64,000 nucleotides of DNA, taken from Umezawaea sp049997955. Its GTDB lineage: Bacteria > Actinomycetota > Actinomycetes > Mycobacteriales > Pseudonocardiaceae. Within the stretch, counting starts at the first letter, position 1, and the number at the start of each line of letters is the position of its first letter. The notes below the pieces were generated by a model. The model did not search any database. It worked only from the letters and a program-made list of their open reading frames with translations, and was not told the origin of the DNA. This document shows, piece after piece, positions 26,143-35,175 of the stretch. The position numbers and the translations under genes were made by a program. The DNA is taken from positions 366,885-430,884 of the forward strand of contig JAEBDY010000010.1 of the NCBI GenBank assembly GCA_049997955.1, written 5' to 3'.

Positions 26143-28653
26143 TCACCCCGTGGGGACGACCGGCGGCTGCGGTGCGCCAGGTGGCTCCGCTTGGGCACCT
26201 GGCGGAGGAACGGTCGGCTGCTCCGTGAACGCGGCCGGTGGAGCCGTGGACGGGTCCGTCTGCGCCGGGGGGCGGCCGGTGGTCGCGGTGGCGCTCGGCT
26301 CGACCGGTTCGGCGGGTCGCGGCGGCGGGACGTACCCGGAACTCACCGACAGCGTCACGGTGGTGCCGGTCAAGGCGGTGCCGCGCGGCGACTGGCCGAC
26401 CACGGTCCCCCTGGCCTGCCCCGAGTTGACGGTCTGCACGCTGACCTTGTAGCCGGCCTTCTCCAGCGTGCCCTTGGCGTCGTCCGCCCCCTTGCCGACG
26501 AGATCGGGGATCCGGATCTCCGGGCCGCCCTTGACGTACCGCTCGTCGGTGGGCGGCATCGGCTTGGCGGGCAGCGCGGCGTGCACCTTCGCCATCGTCC
26601 CGAACCACGTCCGCGCGGGCACGGTGCCGCCGTAGATGTCGCCTTCGGCGCACAGGCGGGGCTTCCCGGTGACGCAGATTCCGCGCGGTTCCGGGCCGTC
26701 GTTGAACGTCTGCACGGCACCCGCGTAGTCGCCGGTCGCGCCGACGAACGCGGCCGACTTGTAGTCCTCGGTGGTGCCCGTCTTGCCCAGCATGGGCTTG
26801 TCCCACCCGACCTGCTTCGCGGCCACCGCCGAGGTGCCGCTGCCCTGGTCGTCCTTGCTGAGCCCGACCGCGAGGGCGTTGGCGAGCGGCTCGGCCACGA
26901 CCTGTTCGCACGGGGCGCGGGTGACCTCGACCGGTTCGCCGTTGCGGTCGACCACCGACCGGACGGGCGAGGGCGGGCACCACGTGCCGCCGCTCATCAG
27001 CGTCGCGGCCACGTTCGCCAGTTCCAGCGTGCTGACCGGCGCGGGGCCGAGGGTGAAGGAGGCGTTGGCCTGCGTCTTGTAGAACTCGGCCTGCGACATG
27101 CGCACTTCCTGCTTGGCGGCCCTGGTGTCGGGGCGGACACCGGCGATCGTGGTCGCCATGGTCTCCCGCATCCCGAGCCGGGACGCCATGTCGACGACGT
27201 TGTCCAGGCCGACCTGCTCCTCCAGGATCACGAACCCGGTGTTGGGCGAGGTGGCGAGCGCCGTCTGCAACGTCATCTGCGGCGGGTAGCGGTCGGTGTT
27301 GTTGGTCAGGCAGTACCAGCGGGTGTCCGGTTCCCCGGTGGGCGGGCAGCCCGCGGCCCCGCCCTTGAACACGGTGGAGACGTGGCGGCTCGGCGTGGAG
27401 ATCGTGTTCTCGATGCCCAGGCCCTTCTCCATCGCCGCGGCGGCGGTGAAGATCTTGTAGATCGACCCGGCGCCGAACTTGTTCTCCACGCCGCTCGGGA
27501 GGTCGAACTGCGTCTGGTTCGCGTCGGCCTTCAAGCCGTAGTCGCGGTTCGCGACGAGCGCGACCACCTCGTGCTGGTCCTTGCCCGGTCGGACGACCGC
27601 CATCGTGTTGGCGATGCCGGGGGTGTCCTTCGCGACCTGTTCCTCCGCCGCTTGTTTCGCGTACTTGGTGATCGTGCGGTCCAGGGGCGTCCGAATCGTG
27701 TAGCCGCCGGTCTTGAGCTGTTCCAGGCTGAATCCGGACGTGGTCAGGTAGTTCACGACGTAGGAGCAGAAGAACCCGTACTCGGGTCCGGCGCCGACGC
27801 AGCCGTTGGGCAGCGTCCGCACCGGTTGTTGCAGAACGATCGGCTCCCTCTTGAAAGCCTCCGCCTCGTCGCGCCCGAGCTTCTCGTTCAGGACCATCAT
27901 GTCGAGCACGTCGTTGCGGCGTTTGAACGCCTTGTCCGGGAACACCTCGGGGTCGAGCGCGGAAGGGCTGTTCACCATGCCCGCGAGGACGGCGGCCTGC
28001 GGCACCGTCAGCTTGTCCGGCGTGGTGTCGAAATAGGCCTGGGACGCGGCGGCGATGCCGTAGATGGTCGAGCCGAACGGCACCACGTTGAGGTAGCGGG
28101 CCAGGATCTCGTCCTTGTCCAGTTCGTTCTCCAACTGGATGGCGATGCGGGCCTCGCGCGCCTTGCGCGCGATCGTCTGCTCCTGGGCCTTCTGCTGCTC
28201 GGCCTTGTTGTTCCTGGCCACGACGTGCACGAGGTAGTTCTTCACGTACTGCTGCGTGAGCGTGGACGCCCCCTGCGACACGGAGCCGCTGGCCTGGTTG
28301 GTCGCGGCCGCGCGGAGCGTCCCCAGCCAGTCCACTCCGTGGTGCTCGTAGAAGCGGCGGTCCTCGACGGAGGTCAGCGCCGCCTTCATGTTCTCGGAGA
28401 TGCCGCTCGCGGGTGTCAGCACCCGGTACTGGTCGTAGAGGTAGGCGATCGGGGCCCCGTCGCTGTCGGTGACCGTGGTCATCAAGGGCGGATCCGTTTT
28501 CACCAGGACCGACGAGATGCTGTCCACTTGGTCGCTCATGCGATTGGACACCACACCGATGGCGCCGACCGCCGGAAACATGACTCCGGCCAGCACCAGC
28601 CCGCCCAGCAGGCACAGGATTCCCAACTTCGCGACGCATTCCCAGATCCGCAC
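26143..28653 (-). CDS. Class A penicillin-binding protein (glycosyltransferase-transpeptidase with PASTA domain)
   Basis: Bifunctional cell-wall synthase of about 836 residues. A transmembrane anchor is followed by a GT51 glycosyltransferase domain (EDRRFYEHHGVD, QGASTLTQQYVKN, ARYLNVVPFG). The transpeptidase has the three active-site motifs SIYK, SPN (TSPNTGF) and KTGTT. One PASTA domain and a Pro/Thr/Ala-rich tail follow. It polymerises and cross-links peptidoglycan at the outer membrane face. GTG at 28653 puts the anchor near the N-terminus; a TTG at 28695 is the longest alternative and neither has a strong ribosome-binding site. Confidence 0.93.
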   Translation of the reverse strand: MRIWECVAKLGILCLLGGLVLAGVMFPAVGAIGVVSNRMSDQVDSISSVLVKTDPPLMTTVTDSDGAPIAYLYDQYRVLTPASGISENMKAALTSVEDRRFYEHHGVDWLGTLRAAATNQASGSVSQGASTLTQQYVKNYLVHVVARNNKAEQQKAQEQTIARKAREARIAIQLENELDKDEILARYLNVVPFGSTIYGIAAASQAYFDTTPDKLTVPQAAVLAGMVNSPSALDPEVFPDKAFKRRNDVLDMMVLNEKLGRDEAEAFKREPIVLQQPVRTLPNGCVGAGPEYGFFCSYVVNYLTTSGFSLEQLKTGGYTIRTPLDRTITKYAKQAAEEQVAKDTPGIANTMAVVRPGKDQHEVVALVANRDYGLKADANQTQFDLPSGVENKFGAGSIYKIFTAAAAMEKGLGIENTISTPSRHVSTVFKGGAAGCPPTGEPDTRWYCLTNNTDRYPPQMTLQTALATSPNTGFVILEEQVGLDNVVDMASRLGMRETMATTIAGVRPDTRAAKQEVRMSQAEFYKTQANASFTLGPAPVSTLELANVAATLMSGGTWCPPSPVRSVVDRNGEPVEVTRAPCEQVVAEPLANALAVGLSKDDQGSGTSAVAAKQVGWDKPMLGKTGTTEDYKSAAFVGATGDYAGAVQTFNDGPEPRGICVTGKPRLCAEGDIYGGTVPARTWFGTMAKVHAALPAKPMPPTDERYVKGGPEIRIPDLVGKGADDAKGTLEKAGYKVSVQTVNSGQARGTVVGQSPRGTALTGTTVTLSVSSGYVPPPRPAEPVEPSATATTGRPPAQTDPSTAPPAAFTEQPTVPPPGAQAEPPGAPQPPVVPTG

Positions 28654-28951
28654 TCGCCCACGGTAGGACTGATGCGCACCTGAAGCCCTGGTCAAACGAC
28701 TTGTTCATCCCATGTGCGGATGAAACCCGCACGAACGTTTGAATGCACTGATTCGCCCGTTGGAGGAAGGTCATTCATTTCAGCGACAGGAACAGCATTC
28801 GACGACTACCGGTTGTTCCACATTTCGCACGGGCGTCACCCGACCGGGGCTATTCACCGAAGCGGGTTCTCTTCGAGATTACTCGTCGACGGGCGCGTCC
28901 GCCCGATCGACTTCCCCACCGTTCACCGGTCCCCAGCGAACGTCGTCCCGC

Positions 28952-29365
28952 TCACCCGACCAGCACGAGGCTGACGCTGGTGACGAGGCCCGCCACCAGG
29001 AAGTAGGGGCCGTTGACGAGCCCGTAGAGCAGCGGACGGGCGAAGACCGGGTTGATCGCGATCTGGAAGGTCATCGCCACCAGGTAGCCCAGGCCGACGA
29101 TCGCCCCGAACACCAGCGCGTCGCCCACCGAGTCGATCCCCAGCGCGCTGATCAGGACGGCGCTCGTCAGGACCGTCAGCGCGTTGCAGACGAGCGGTCC
29201 GGCGATGAACAGCGGCCCCGACGGCGCCGGGGCGTCGGGTACGCGGCCGACGGCGGTGGCGTAGACCTTCCCGACGACGACGGTGAACCACAAACCGCCC
29301 AGGACCGTGACGACGATCGTGGCGACGAGCGCGCCCCACCAGTTGACCGAGACCGTGCTGAGCAT
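28952..29365 (-). CDS. DUF1761 membrane protein
   Basis: A 137-residue protein with four hydrophobic segments and the DUF1761 opening WWGALVATIVVTVLGGLWF (VNWWGALVATIVVTVLGG). The function of the family is unknown. ATG at 29365 has GAGGGA upstream and is preferred over a longer frame lacking membrane character. About 300 bases between this gene and the PBP start (28654-28951) hold no gene; that stretch is less GC-rich and probably contains the PBP promoter. Confidence 0.85.
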   Translation of the reverse strand: MLSTVSVNWWGALVATIVVTVLGGLWFTVVVGKVYATAVGRVPDAPAPSGPLFIAGPLVCNALTVLTSAVLISALGIDSVGDALVFGAIVGLGYLVAMTFQIAINPVFARPLLYGLVNGPYFLVAGLVTSVSLVLVG

Positions 29366-29440
29366 GACTTCCCTCTTCTCGAACCGTTCGACCACGCCCG
29401 CGGTCGATTTCGGATGACCAGGTAACGGGTTGCGGGGCAA

Positions 29441-29477
29441 GGCGGGCACGGGACCGCCGCGGCGTCCCGTGCCCGCC
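29441..29477 (-). terminator. Hairpin terminator after the PhnB-like gene
   Basis: A perfect 14-bp stem (GGCGGGCACGGGAC and complement) with a 9-nt loop, 7 bases after the stop of the VOC gene on the minus strand. It separates that gene from the DUF1761 gene. Confidence 0.75.
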
Positions 29478-29483
29478 CGCCGA

Positions 29484-29909
29484 TCAGTAGTCGACCTGGA
29501 TGTCGAGGACCCAGGTCACGCCGAACCGGTCCTTGAGCATCCCGTAGAGCGGGGCGCCCCAGGGGGCGGGTCCGAGGTCGGCCCGGACCTCGGCGCCGTC
29601 GGCCAGACCGTCCCAGTAGGACTTGATCTCGTCGGCCGAGTCGGCGTCGCCGCGAACCGAGACGAACACCGGCTTGTCGCCCTGGTCGTAGGACAGCGCG
29701 GACGGGACGTCGTAGGCCATCACGTGGAAGCCGTTGTCGCCGCGCACCTCGCCCCACATGAGCTGGTCGGCCTCGGCCGGGGCCTGCACGGCGTGGGCGT
29801 CCTGGTAGGTCACGAGCGCCACTTCGCCGCCGAACACGGACTGGTAGAACTCCAGCGCCGCGCGGGCGTCGCCACGGAAGTTCAGGTGGGTGGTGGTGGT
29901 GACGGCCAT
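29484..29909 (-). CDS. PhnB-like VOC family protein
   Basis: A 141-residue PhnB/3-demethylubiquinone-9 3-methyltransferase-like VOC protein. It contains LNFRGDARAALEFYQSVFGG (motif NFRGDARAALEFYQSVFGG) and the terminal FGVTWVLDI segment that define the group. The substrate is unknown. ATG at 29909 is the only start fitting the fold. It is monocistronic, with its own terminator. Confidence 0.87.
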   Translation of the reverse strand: MAVTTTTHLNFRGDARAALEFYQSVFGGEVALVTYQDAHAVQAPAEADQLMWGEVRGDNGFHVMAYDVPSALSYDQGDKPVFVSVRGDADSADEIKSYWDGLADGAEVRADLGPAPWGAPLYGMLKDRFGVTWVLDIQVDY

Positions 29910-30108
29910 GGGAAGAACTCCTCCATCGGTGACCAGGTGGGTGCTCCGGGCGTGCGGGCCGGGATTCGTGGGCCCTGCCGCTGCCGCCGGATCGCTCCCC
30001 CTGATCGGTTCTCGTTCTCGGACAGGACGAGCTTCGCAACAGAAGCGGCCAGGGTGTGGCCTCTTCTCCGGCGATGTCCGAACGAGTTCAGGAGTGTCGT
30101 GCGCGCGG

Positions 30109-31590
30109 TCAGCCGGGGAGGAACGCCGAGGCCGACAACGGCCGCTCGACGTCGACGCGCTCGTCGAACAGCCGCGAGACGACGGGCGTGGCGGCCGAGT
30201 ACTCCGGCCAGGGGATGGTGCCATCGGTGGCGAACCGCGTCCAGATGCCGTGCACGCGGTCGGCCAGGGCCTGCGGTGGGTTTACGCCCGCCATGCCGCG
30301 TGGCCCGGAGACGGTCGGCAGGGTGTCGAACACGAAGCCGAGGTCCACGCCGTGGGCGGCTCCGAGGCGGCCCCGTGCGGCAGGCGAGTCCCAGTCGAAC
30401 TCGAAGAAGTGGGTCCTGCCCTGGTGGGCGGCCGCGTACTGCCGGGCGGGCTGGCGGAAGGAGAGGTCGCCGACGATCCGCGAGAGGACCTCCCCGCCCT
30501 TGAGGTCGGGGTTCTCCGCCGCGTAGAGGCGGAAGAGGTCGTCGGCGCGGGGAACGAGGCGCCGAAGGACCAGGCGCGCCGCCCACGCCGGGATCCCCAG
30601 CAGGCGGTACGGGGCGAACCAGGAGTTCGCCTCGTCCTCGGTGGTGCCGATCAGCAGGTCGACGTCGCGGCCAGCTCCCGCGCGCAGGGCGGCGAGCGGG
30701 TGGACCGGCAGGACGTCGTCGCCGACGACCGGGTCGATCACGCCGAGGCCGAACGAGGGGTCGAACCCAGCCGCGTCCTTCATGTCCACCGCGCCCGGCC
30801 GAGCCGCTCTTCCGAGTGCCGCGACGAGCTTCTCCGGATCGACGGAGCGGAACCCGTCCAGGTCCGGTGGGACGCCGAGGATCGAGGAGAGCTCGCGGGT
30901 GACGCGCTCGGCGATCTCGACCGGGTAGACGGCCGAGCCGTGGCCGCTCTGCACGATCGCCCGGTGGAACAGCCCGGCGGACAACGGGCTGGCGACGAGG
31001 CAGGAGACGGCGATGCCGCCGCCGGATTCACCGAAGACGGTCACGTTGTCGGGGTCACCGCCGAAAGCGGCGATGTCGGCGCGGACCCACCGCAGGGCGG
31101 CGAGGACGTCGCGCAGCCCCAGGTTCGTCGGCGCGCCCTGGACGGGGACGAACCCCTCGACGCCGAGGCGGTAGTTCATCGTGACGACGACCGCTCCGTC
31201 GCGAGCGAAGTGACGACCGTCGTGCACGGCCGCGTCCTTGGTGCCCAGGACCAGTCCCCCGCCGTGCACGTAGACCATGACCGGTCGGCGCTCAGCACCG
31301 ACCGGGGCCCACACGTTGAGCGTGAGGTAGTCGTCCCCGCGGCGCCATTCGGCCCCGGTGACCGGGAACATGTCGAAGCCGGGGAAGGTGAGCGACCCCT
31401 TCTGCGGCGCGGACGGGCCAGGGGTCAGGGCGTCGCGGACGCCGTTCCACGGTGGCGCGGGTTCGGGTGCGGCGAAGCGCAGGTCCCCGGTGGGCGGCGC
31501 GGCGTACGGGACGCCAAGGAACGTGGCGACGCCGTCGCGGACCGACCCGCGCACCTTTCCCGCGGTCGTGTCGACCAGTGAGTGGTCCAT
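30109..31590 (-). CDS. Type B carboxylesterase (para-nitrobenzyl esterase family)
   Basis: A 493-residue alpha/beta hydrolase. The oxyanion motif HGGG is at about 109-112, the nucleophile is Ser189 in GESGGG, and a late histidine lies in AAHGVDLGFVF. The N-terminal GVPYAAPPTGDLRF is the family signature. No signal peptide is present, so the enzyme is cytoplasmic and hydrolyses esters. ATG at 31590. It is divergent from a TetR gene with a clear operator between them and is presumably repressed by it. Confidence 0.93.
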   Translation of the reverse strand: MDHSLVDTTAGKVRGSVRDGVATFLGVPYAAPPTGDLRFAAPEPAPPWNGVRDALTPGPSAPQKGSLTFPGFDMFPVTGAEWRRGDDYLTLNVWAPVGAERRPVMVYVHGGGLVLGTKDAAVHDGRHFARDGAVVVTMNYRLGVEGFVPVQGAPTNLGLRDVLAALRWVRADIAAFGGDPDNVTVFGESGGGIAVSCLVASPLSAGLFHRAIVQSGHGSAVYPVEIAERVTRELSSILGVPPDLDGFRSVDPEKLVAALGRAARPGAVDMKDAAGFDPSFGLGVIDPVVGDDVLPVHPLAALRAGAGRDVDLLIGTTEDEANSWFAPYRLLGIPAWAARLVLRRLVPRADDLFRLYAAENPDLKGGEVLSRIVGDLSFRQPARQYAAAHQGRTHFFEFDWDSPAARGRLGAAHGVDLGFVFDTLPTVSGPRGMAGVNPPQALADRVHGIWTRFATDGTIPWPEYSAATPVVSRLFDERVDVERPLSASAFLPG

Positions 31591-31653
31591 CGGCGTGTCC
31601 CCTTCGACTCGGCCGGTCACCTCTTCCGGCCCTGAGATGCACCCTACGCCAGA

Positions 31654-31670
31654 TTGGCACCGAGTGCCAA
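31654..31670. promoter_or_regulatory. TetR operator between esterase and TetR genes
   Basis: TTGGCAC-CGA-GTGCCAA is a perfect inverted repeat with 7-bp arms and a 3-bp centre. It is the kind of site recognised by TetR-family dimers. It lies 63 bases before the esterase start and just upstream of the regulator's likely -10 (TATCCT, 31683-31688). Confidence 0.75.
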
Positions 31671-31695
31671 GATGGCGTGAGGTATCCTCTGGACC

Positions 31696-32289
31696 GTGCC
31701 CCAGCCACCGTCCGCGCCGAACCTGTGGGACAAGACCCGCGCTCTCGTCCACTCGCAGGTGACCGACGTCGCGCTCGACCTGTTCCTCGCCCAGGGTTTC
31801 GACGACACGACGATCGACCAGATCGTCGCCTCCGCGGGAATCTCCCGGCGCTCCTTCTTCCGCTACTTCGGCACCAAGGAGGACATCGTGCTGGGGGACG
31901 TCGACGCGCAAGGGCCCCTGTTCGCCGAGGCGTTGGCCGCGCGTCCGGACGACGAGGATCCGTGGACGGCACTGGAACGAGCGGCGGCCGCCCTGCCGTC
32001 ATCCCGCTTCTCGGAGGAGCGTGCGTTCGCCATCGCCAAGCTCGTGGTCACCACGCCTCCGCTGCGAGCACGACATGCCCAGAAGCACGCCGGGTGGCAG
32101 CACGCCCTCGTCCCCGTCCTCCAGCGGAGGATGGGCATCGCGGGCGACGGGCCCGACATCCGCGCCACCGCCGTGGTGGCGGCGGCGCTCGCCTGCCTGG
32201 ACGCGGCGCGGGAGGTGTGGGTCGCCGGGGAAGGCGCCGAATCGTTCACCGGCCTCTACCACGAGGCCATCGCGGCCATCAGGCGGTGA
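31696..32289 (+). CDS. TetR-family transcriptional regulator
   Basis: A 197-residue protein. The N-terminal helix-turn-helix (about residues 20-66) includes DQIVASAGISRRSFFRYFGT, and a ligand-binding C-terminal domain follows. The start is GTG at 31696, only 8 bases after a -10-like TATCCT, so the mRNA may be leaderless. It probably represses itself and the divergent esterase. Confidence 0.92.
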   Translation: MPQPPSAPNLWDKTRALVHSQVTDVALDLFLAQGFDDTTIDQIVASAGISRRSFFRYFGTKEDIVLGDVDAQGPLFAEALAARPDDEDPWTALERAAAALPSSRFSEERAFAIAKLVVTTPPLRARHAQKHAGWQHALVPVLQRRMGIAGDGPDIRATAVVAAALACLDAAREVWVAGEGAESFTGLYHEAIAAIRR

Positions 32290-32416
32290 CCGTTCCCGGT
32301 CAGTCCACAGAGGACGAAAAAGGCATCCACAAGCCTGACGACGACGGGCACGCTCCGAGTCGCCGTGGTCGCACAGGATGCGCCCCCGTACGTCGAACCT
32401 CCGCGGGTCCCTGGCG

Positions 32417-34333
32417 CTAGGCCACTCCCGTTTCCCGCCGTGCGGCGGACAGCGTCGCGGAGCCGAGCGCGCTCTCCAGTTGCTCCCACCGGGTGACCAG
32501 GTCCGACGTCATGAGCATCATGGCGTCGGGGAAGGCGTAGAGGAAGCTCTGGTACCGGTAGTGGTCCAGGTAGAACACCACGACGTCGTCGCTGAGCGCA
32601 GTCACGGATGTGGTGCGGGCGTTGAAGAACAGGTCGTGGTGGCCGAGCAGGGCACCGCGACCCATGATCGCGGGTTCGTAGATGCCGCCGAAGTCCACCT
32701 CGACCTCGCCGCTCAGGACGAGGAACACGCCGTGCGCGACGTCGTCCTCCCGGCAGATGGGATCGCCCGCGGTGAAGGGTATCTCGTCGAACATCGACGC
32801 GAGCGTCTCCAGTTCGGAGTCGACCAGCGAGGCGAACAGCCGCAGCCCGTGCGGATCGGCGCTCTCCCGCAGGCACGCCACCCGTTCGGCCAGCTCGCGC
32901 TCGCTGAGGTGCGTCATCCGCATCCGCACGAAACGCAGCATCCGGTCGGTGTTGCGCGTTTGGCGGCGGGAGGTCCCGGTGCTCGGCGGGGTGTAGACGG
33001 CCGAGTTCCCGCTGATCCGCGCGGCTTCGCGCAAGCCGGACTCGTAGGCGCTGTGCACGCAGCCCCAGTGGTAGGGATTGGTGCCCTCACCGGCGAAGAA
33101 CAGCCGGTCGTCGACCGGCTCGGCGAGCGTGCCGATGTCCTTCGACGAGGAGTTGACGCCGATGCAGGTGTACGAGCCCAGGGCGAAGGGATCGGTGGAC
33201 CACGCGGTGCGCGAGATGTGCTCGGGCGCGGGCGCGTCCGCGCCGAAGATGTCCTCCACGACGGTGGTGGCGTAGGTGGAGACGTCCTCTTCGGACCACG
33301 TCTCCGCCTCACGGCCGAGCGAGGCGCCGAGCAGCATCACCAGGATCGGTTTGCCGTGGGACTTCCACATGCTGATGACGACCGTGGGGTAGCGGTCGGT
33401 GTCGCGGCACAGGTAGCCGAAGACGTACTGGTCCCGTGGCCAGAAGGGTTCGCGGTAGTGCAGGGCGATCTTGTTGAGGGTGCCGAAGCCCAGCCTGGCG
33501 ATCGCCGACCGCTTGGCCTCGGGCAGCGGGGGCTCGAAGCGCACGGACTCGGCCTTGAGCACACCGAGCGGCACGGTCACCAGCACCTTGTCGGCCTCGA
33601 AGTCACCCCGGTCGGTCGTGACCCGCACGGTCCCGTTCCCGGTGTCGACCCGCGTGACCACGTGGCCCAGCCTGACGTCCACCCCTTCGGCGAGCGCGTC
33701 CACCACCGACTGGTAGCCCTGGTGCAGGGTGCTGTCGCCGTAGCCGTAGACCAGGTAACCGTCCTCCCAGAACTTCAGCGACAGCTTGTCGGCGTCCTCG
33801 GCGACGTCCTCGCGCAGGATCACGTTGAGGTGGTAGCGAACCGCCTGCGCGTCCTCGGGGGACAGTCGGCGTTCCGCGAGGACCTGGCGGAGGGCCTCGC
33901 CGAGCGAGATGTCCGGGTGCTGCCCCTTGCGCGCGATCTCGGCGCGCTGTTCCAGCTCGTGCAGCACGTCGTCGGCCAGCTCACGGGTCCGGCTCTTGTG
34001 GCGGTGGTTCGCCACGCGGTTGTCCGCGCCGAACAGGTCCATGCTGTCGAACCCGCCGGTGTAGGCGCTGTCGCCACCCACGTAGCTGTAGGGGATGCCC
34101 AGGTCCTCGACCAGTTCGGTGATCGGGTTGCCGTCCGTGCCGTGGATCCAGTGCGCGCCGAGGTCCACCCCGTGCTCGTCGGTCCAGATCCGCCCGCCGA
34201 CCCGGTCGCGTCCTTCCAGGACGGTGACGGGGTGGCCGATTTCGCGCAGCGCCCGCGCAGCGGCCAGCCCGGCCATCCCGGCCCCGACGACCAGGACGCC
34301 GGGCAATCCACTCGCGACAGCTTCTTCCGACAT
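32417..34333 (-). CDS. FAD-dependent amine oxidase fused to a cyclic-nucleotide-binding domain
   Basis: A 638-residue two-part protein. Residues 1-450 are a flavin amine/polyamine oxidase: the FAD motif VVGAGMAGLAAARAL is at 14-28, then GRDRVGGRI and the C-terminal FAEGEGTNP-like segment (FFAGEGTNPYHWGCVHSAY region). Residues about 496-600 form a CRP-like cNMP-binding domain (FTAGDPICREDD, GVFLVLSGEVEV, ARTTSV) whose phosphate-binding cassette keeps the Arg but has GHHDL where GE is usual. Without a DNA-binding helix this cannot be a CRP. The domain may gate the oxidase or bind another ligand. ATG at 34333. Confidence 0.87.
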   Translation of the reverse strand: MSEEAVASGLPGVLVVGAGMAGLAAARALREIGHPVTVLEGRDRVGGRIWTDEHGVDLGAHWIHGTDGNPITELVEDLGIPYSYVGGDSAYTGGFDSMDLFGADNRVANHRHKSRTRELADDVLHELEQRAEIARKGQHPDISLGEALRQVLAERRLSPEDAQAVRYHLNVILREDVAEDADKLSLKFWEDGYLVYGYGDSTLHQGYQSVVDALAEGVDVRLGHVVTRVDTGNGTVRVTTDRGDFEADKVLVTVPLGVLKAESVRFEPPLPEAKRSAIARLGFGTLNKIALHYREPFWPRDQYVFGYLCRDTDRYPTVVISMWKSHGKPILVMLLGASLGREAETWSEEDVSTYATTVVEDIFGADAPAPEHISRTAWSTDPFALGSYTCIGVNSSSKDIGTLAEPVDDRLFFAGEGTNPYHWGCVHSAYESGLREAARISGNSAVYTPPSTGTSRRQTRNTDRMLRFVRMRMTHLSERELAERVACLRESADPHGLRLFASLVDSELETLASMFDEIPFTAGDPICREDDVAHGVFLVLSGEVEVDFGGIYEPAIMGRGALLGHHDLFFNARTTSVTALSDDVVVFYLDHYRYQSFLYAFPDAMMLMTSDLVTRWEQLESALGSATLSAARRETGVA

Positions 34334-34403
34334 GGCTTGATTGTCGGCAGCCGAAGCCCGCTCGGACAGTCCCGGATAGTGTGCTCGCACTGGTCCGTCC
34401 GGG

Positions 34404-35120
34404 TTGCACCGCGTGCTTTCCGGGGACGGAGCCGCCTTCCCCGACGACGGCGAGCGGCACCCCGGCGTGCTGCTGTACGCGGACGCCTTCGGCCTGCGGC
34501 CCGTGCTGCGGGAGCTGGCCCGCGAACTGGCGGGGCACGGGTACCACGTGCTCGTCCCCAACGTCTACTACCGGCACGGCCCGGCGCCGGTGGTCGAACT
34601 CCCCGACCACATCGGGCAGGACGTCCGCCCCGCGGTCTTCGCCGAGCTGATGCCCCTGGTGCGGGCGCTCACCCCCGAACTCGCCCTGCGCGACGCCGAC
34701 GCCTACCTCGGGTTCCTCACCGCCCAGCCCGAGGTAGGCGCCGGACCGGTCGCCGTGGTCGGCTACCGCATGGGCGCCGTCCTGGCGGTGCGCACGGCGG
34801 CGGCCCACCCCGAGCGGGTCGCCGCCGTCGCCGGGTTCCACCCCGGAGCCCTGGTCACCGACGCGCCCGACAGCCCGCACCGCCTCGTCTCCACGCTGAC
34901 CGCCCTGGTCCACCTCGGCCTCGCCGAGAACGACCTGTCGCCCGAGGCCTTCGACGAGCTCACCGGGGCGCTGGACGCCGCAGGCGTCCGCCACACCTGC
35001 GAGGTCTACCCCGACGCCGTCCACGGCTTCACCATGTCCGACACCGACGCCTTCAGCGCCTCCGCGCTGCGGCGCCACTGGGACCGGCTGCTCCCCCTCC
35101 TCGACCGCACCCTGGCGTGA
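34404..35120 (+). CDS. Dienelactone hydrolase family protein with an arginine at the nucleophile position
   Basis: A 238-residue alpha/beta hydrolase of the dienelactone hydrolase group, with PGVLLYADAFGLRP and the late VHGFTM catalytic-His segment. The nucleophile elbow reads VVGYRMGA, with Arg122 where Cys (GYCMGG) is normal; the codon is CGC instead of TGC, a single-base difference. It may be inactive or non-hydrolytic. The start is uncertain: TTG at 34404 gives the best alignment to relatives, GTG at 34413 is possible. It is divergent from the amine oxidase. Confidence 0.82.
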   Translation: MHRVLSGDGAAFPDDGERHPGVLLYADAFGLRPVLRELARELAGHGYHVLVPNVYYRHGPAPVVELPDHIGQDVRPAVFAELMPLVRALTPELALRDADAYLGFLTAQPEVGAGPVAVVGYRMGAVLAVRTAAAHPERVAAVAGFHPGALVTDAPDSPHRLVSTLTALVHLGLAENDLSPEAFDELTGALDAAGVRHTCEVYPDAVHGFTMSDTDAFSASALRRHWDRLLPLLDRTLA

Positions 35121-35145
35121 CCGCTGAGGCGACGCGCCTCGGCGG
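35121..35145. terminator. Hairpin terminator between convergent DLH-like and reductase genes
   Basis: An 11-bp stem (CCGCTGAGGCG and complement with one G-T pair) and a 3-nt loop, immediately after the DLH-like stop. It can serve the convergent gene as well. Confidence 0.6.
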
Positions 35146-35175
35146 AGTTCGAGCGCCGGCGTCGCCCGGCCGCCG

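Noticed and set aside
25714..28683. 989-codon plus-strand frame antisense to the penicillin-binding protein
   Set aside because: The antisense strand of a GC-rich gene commonly stays open; no domain or motif is visible, while the minus strand has complete GT51 and transpeptidase motifs.
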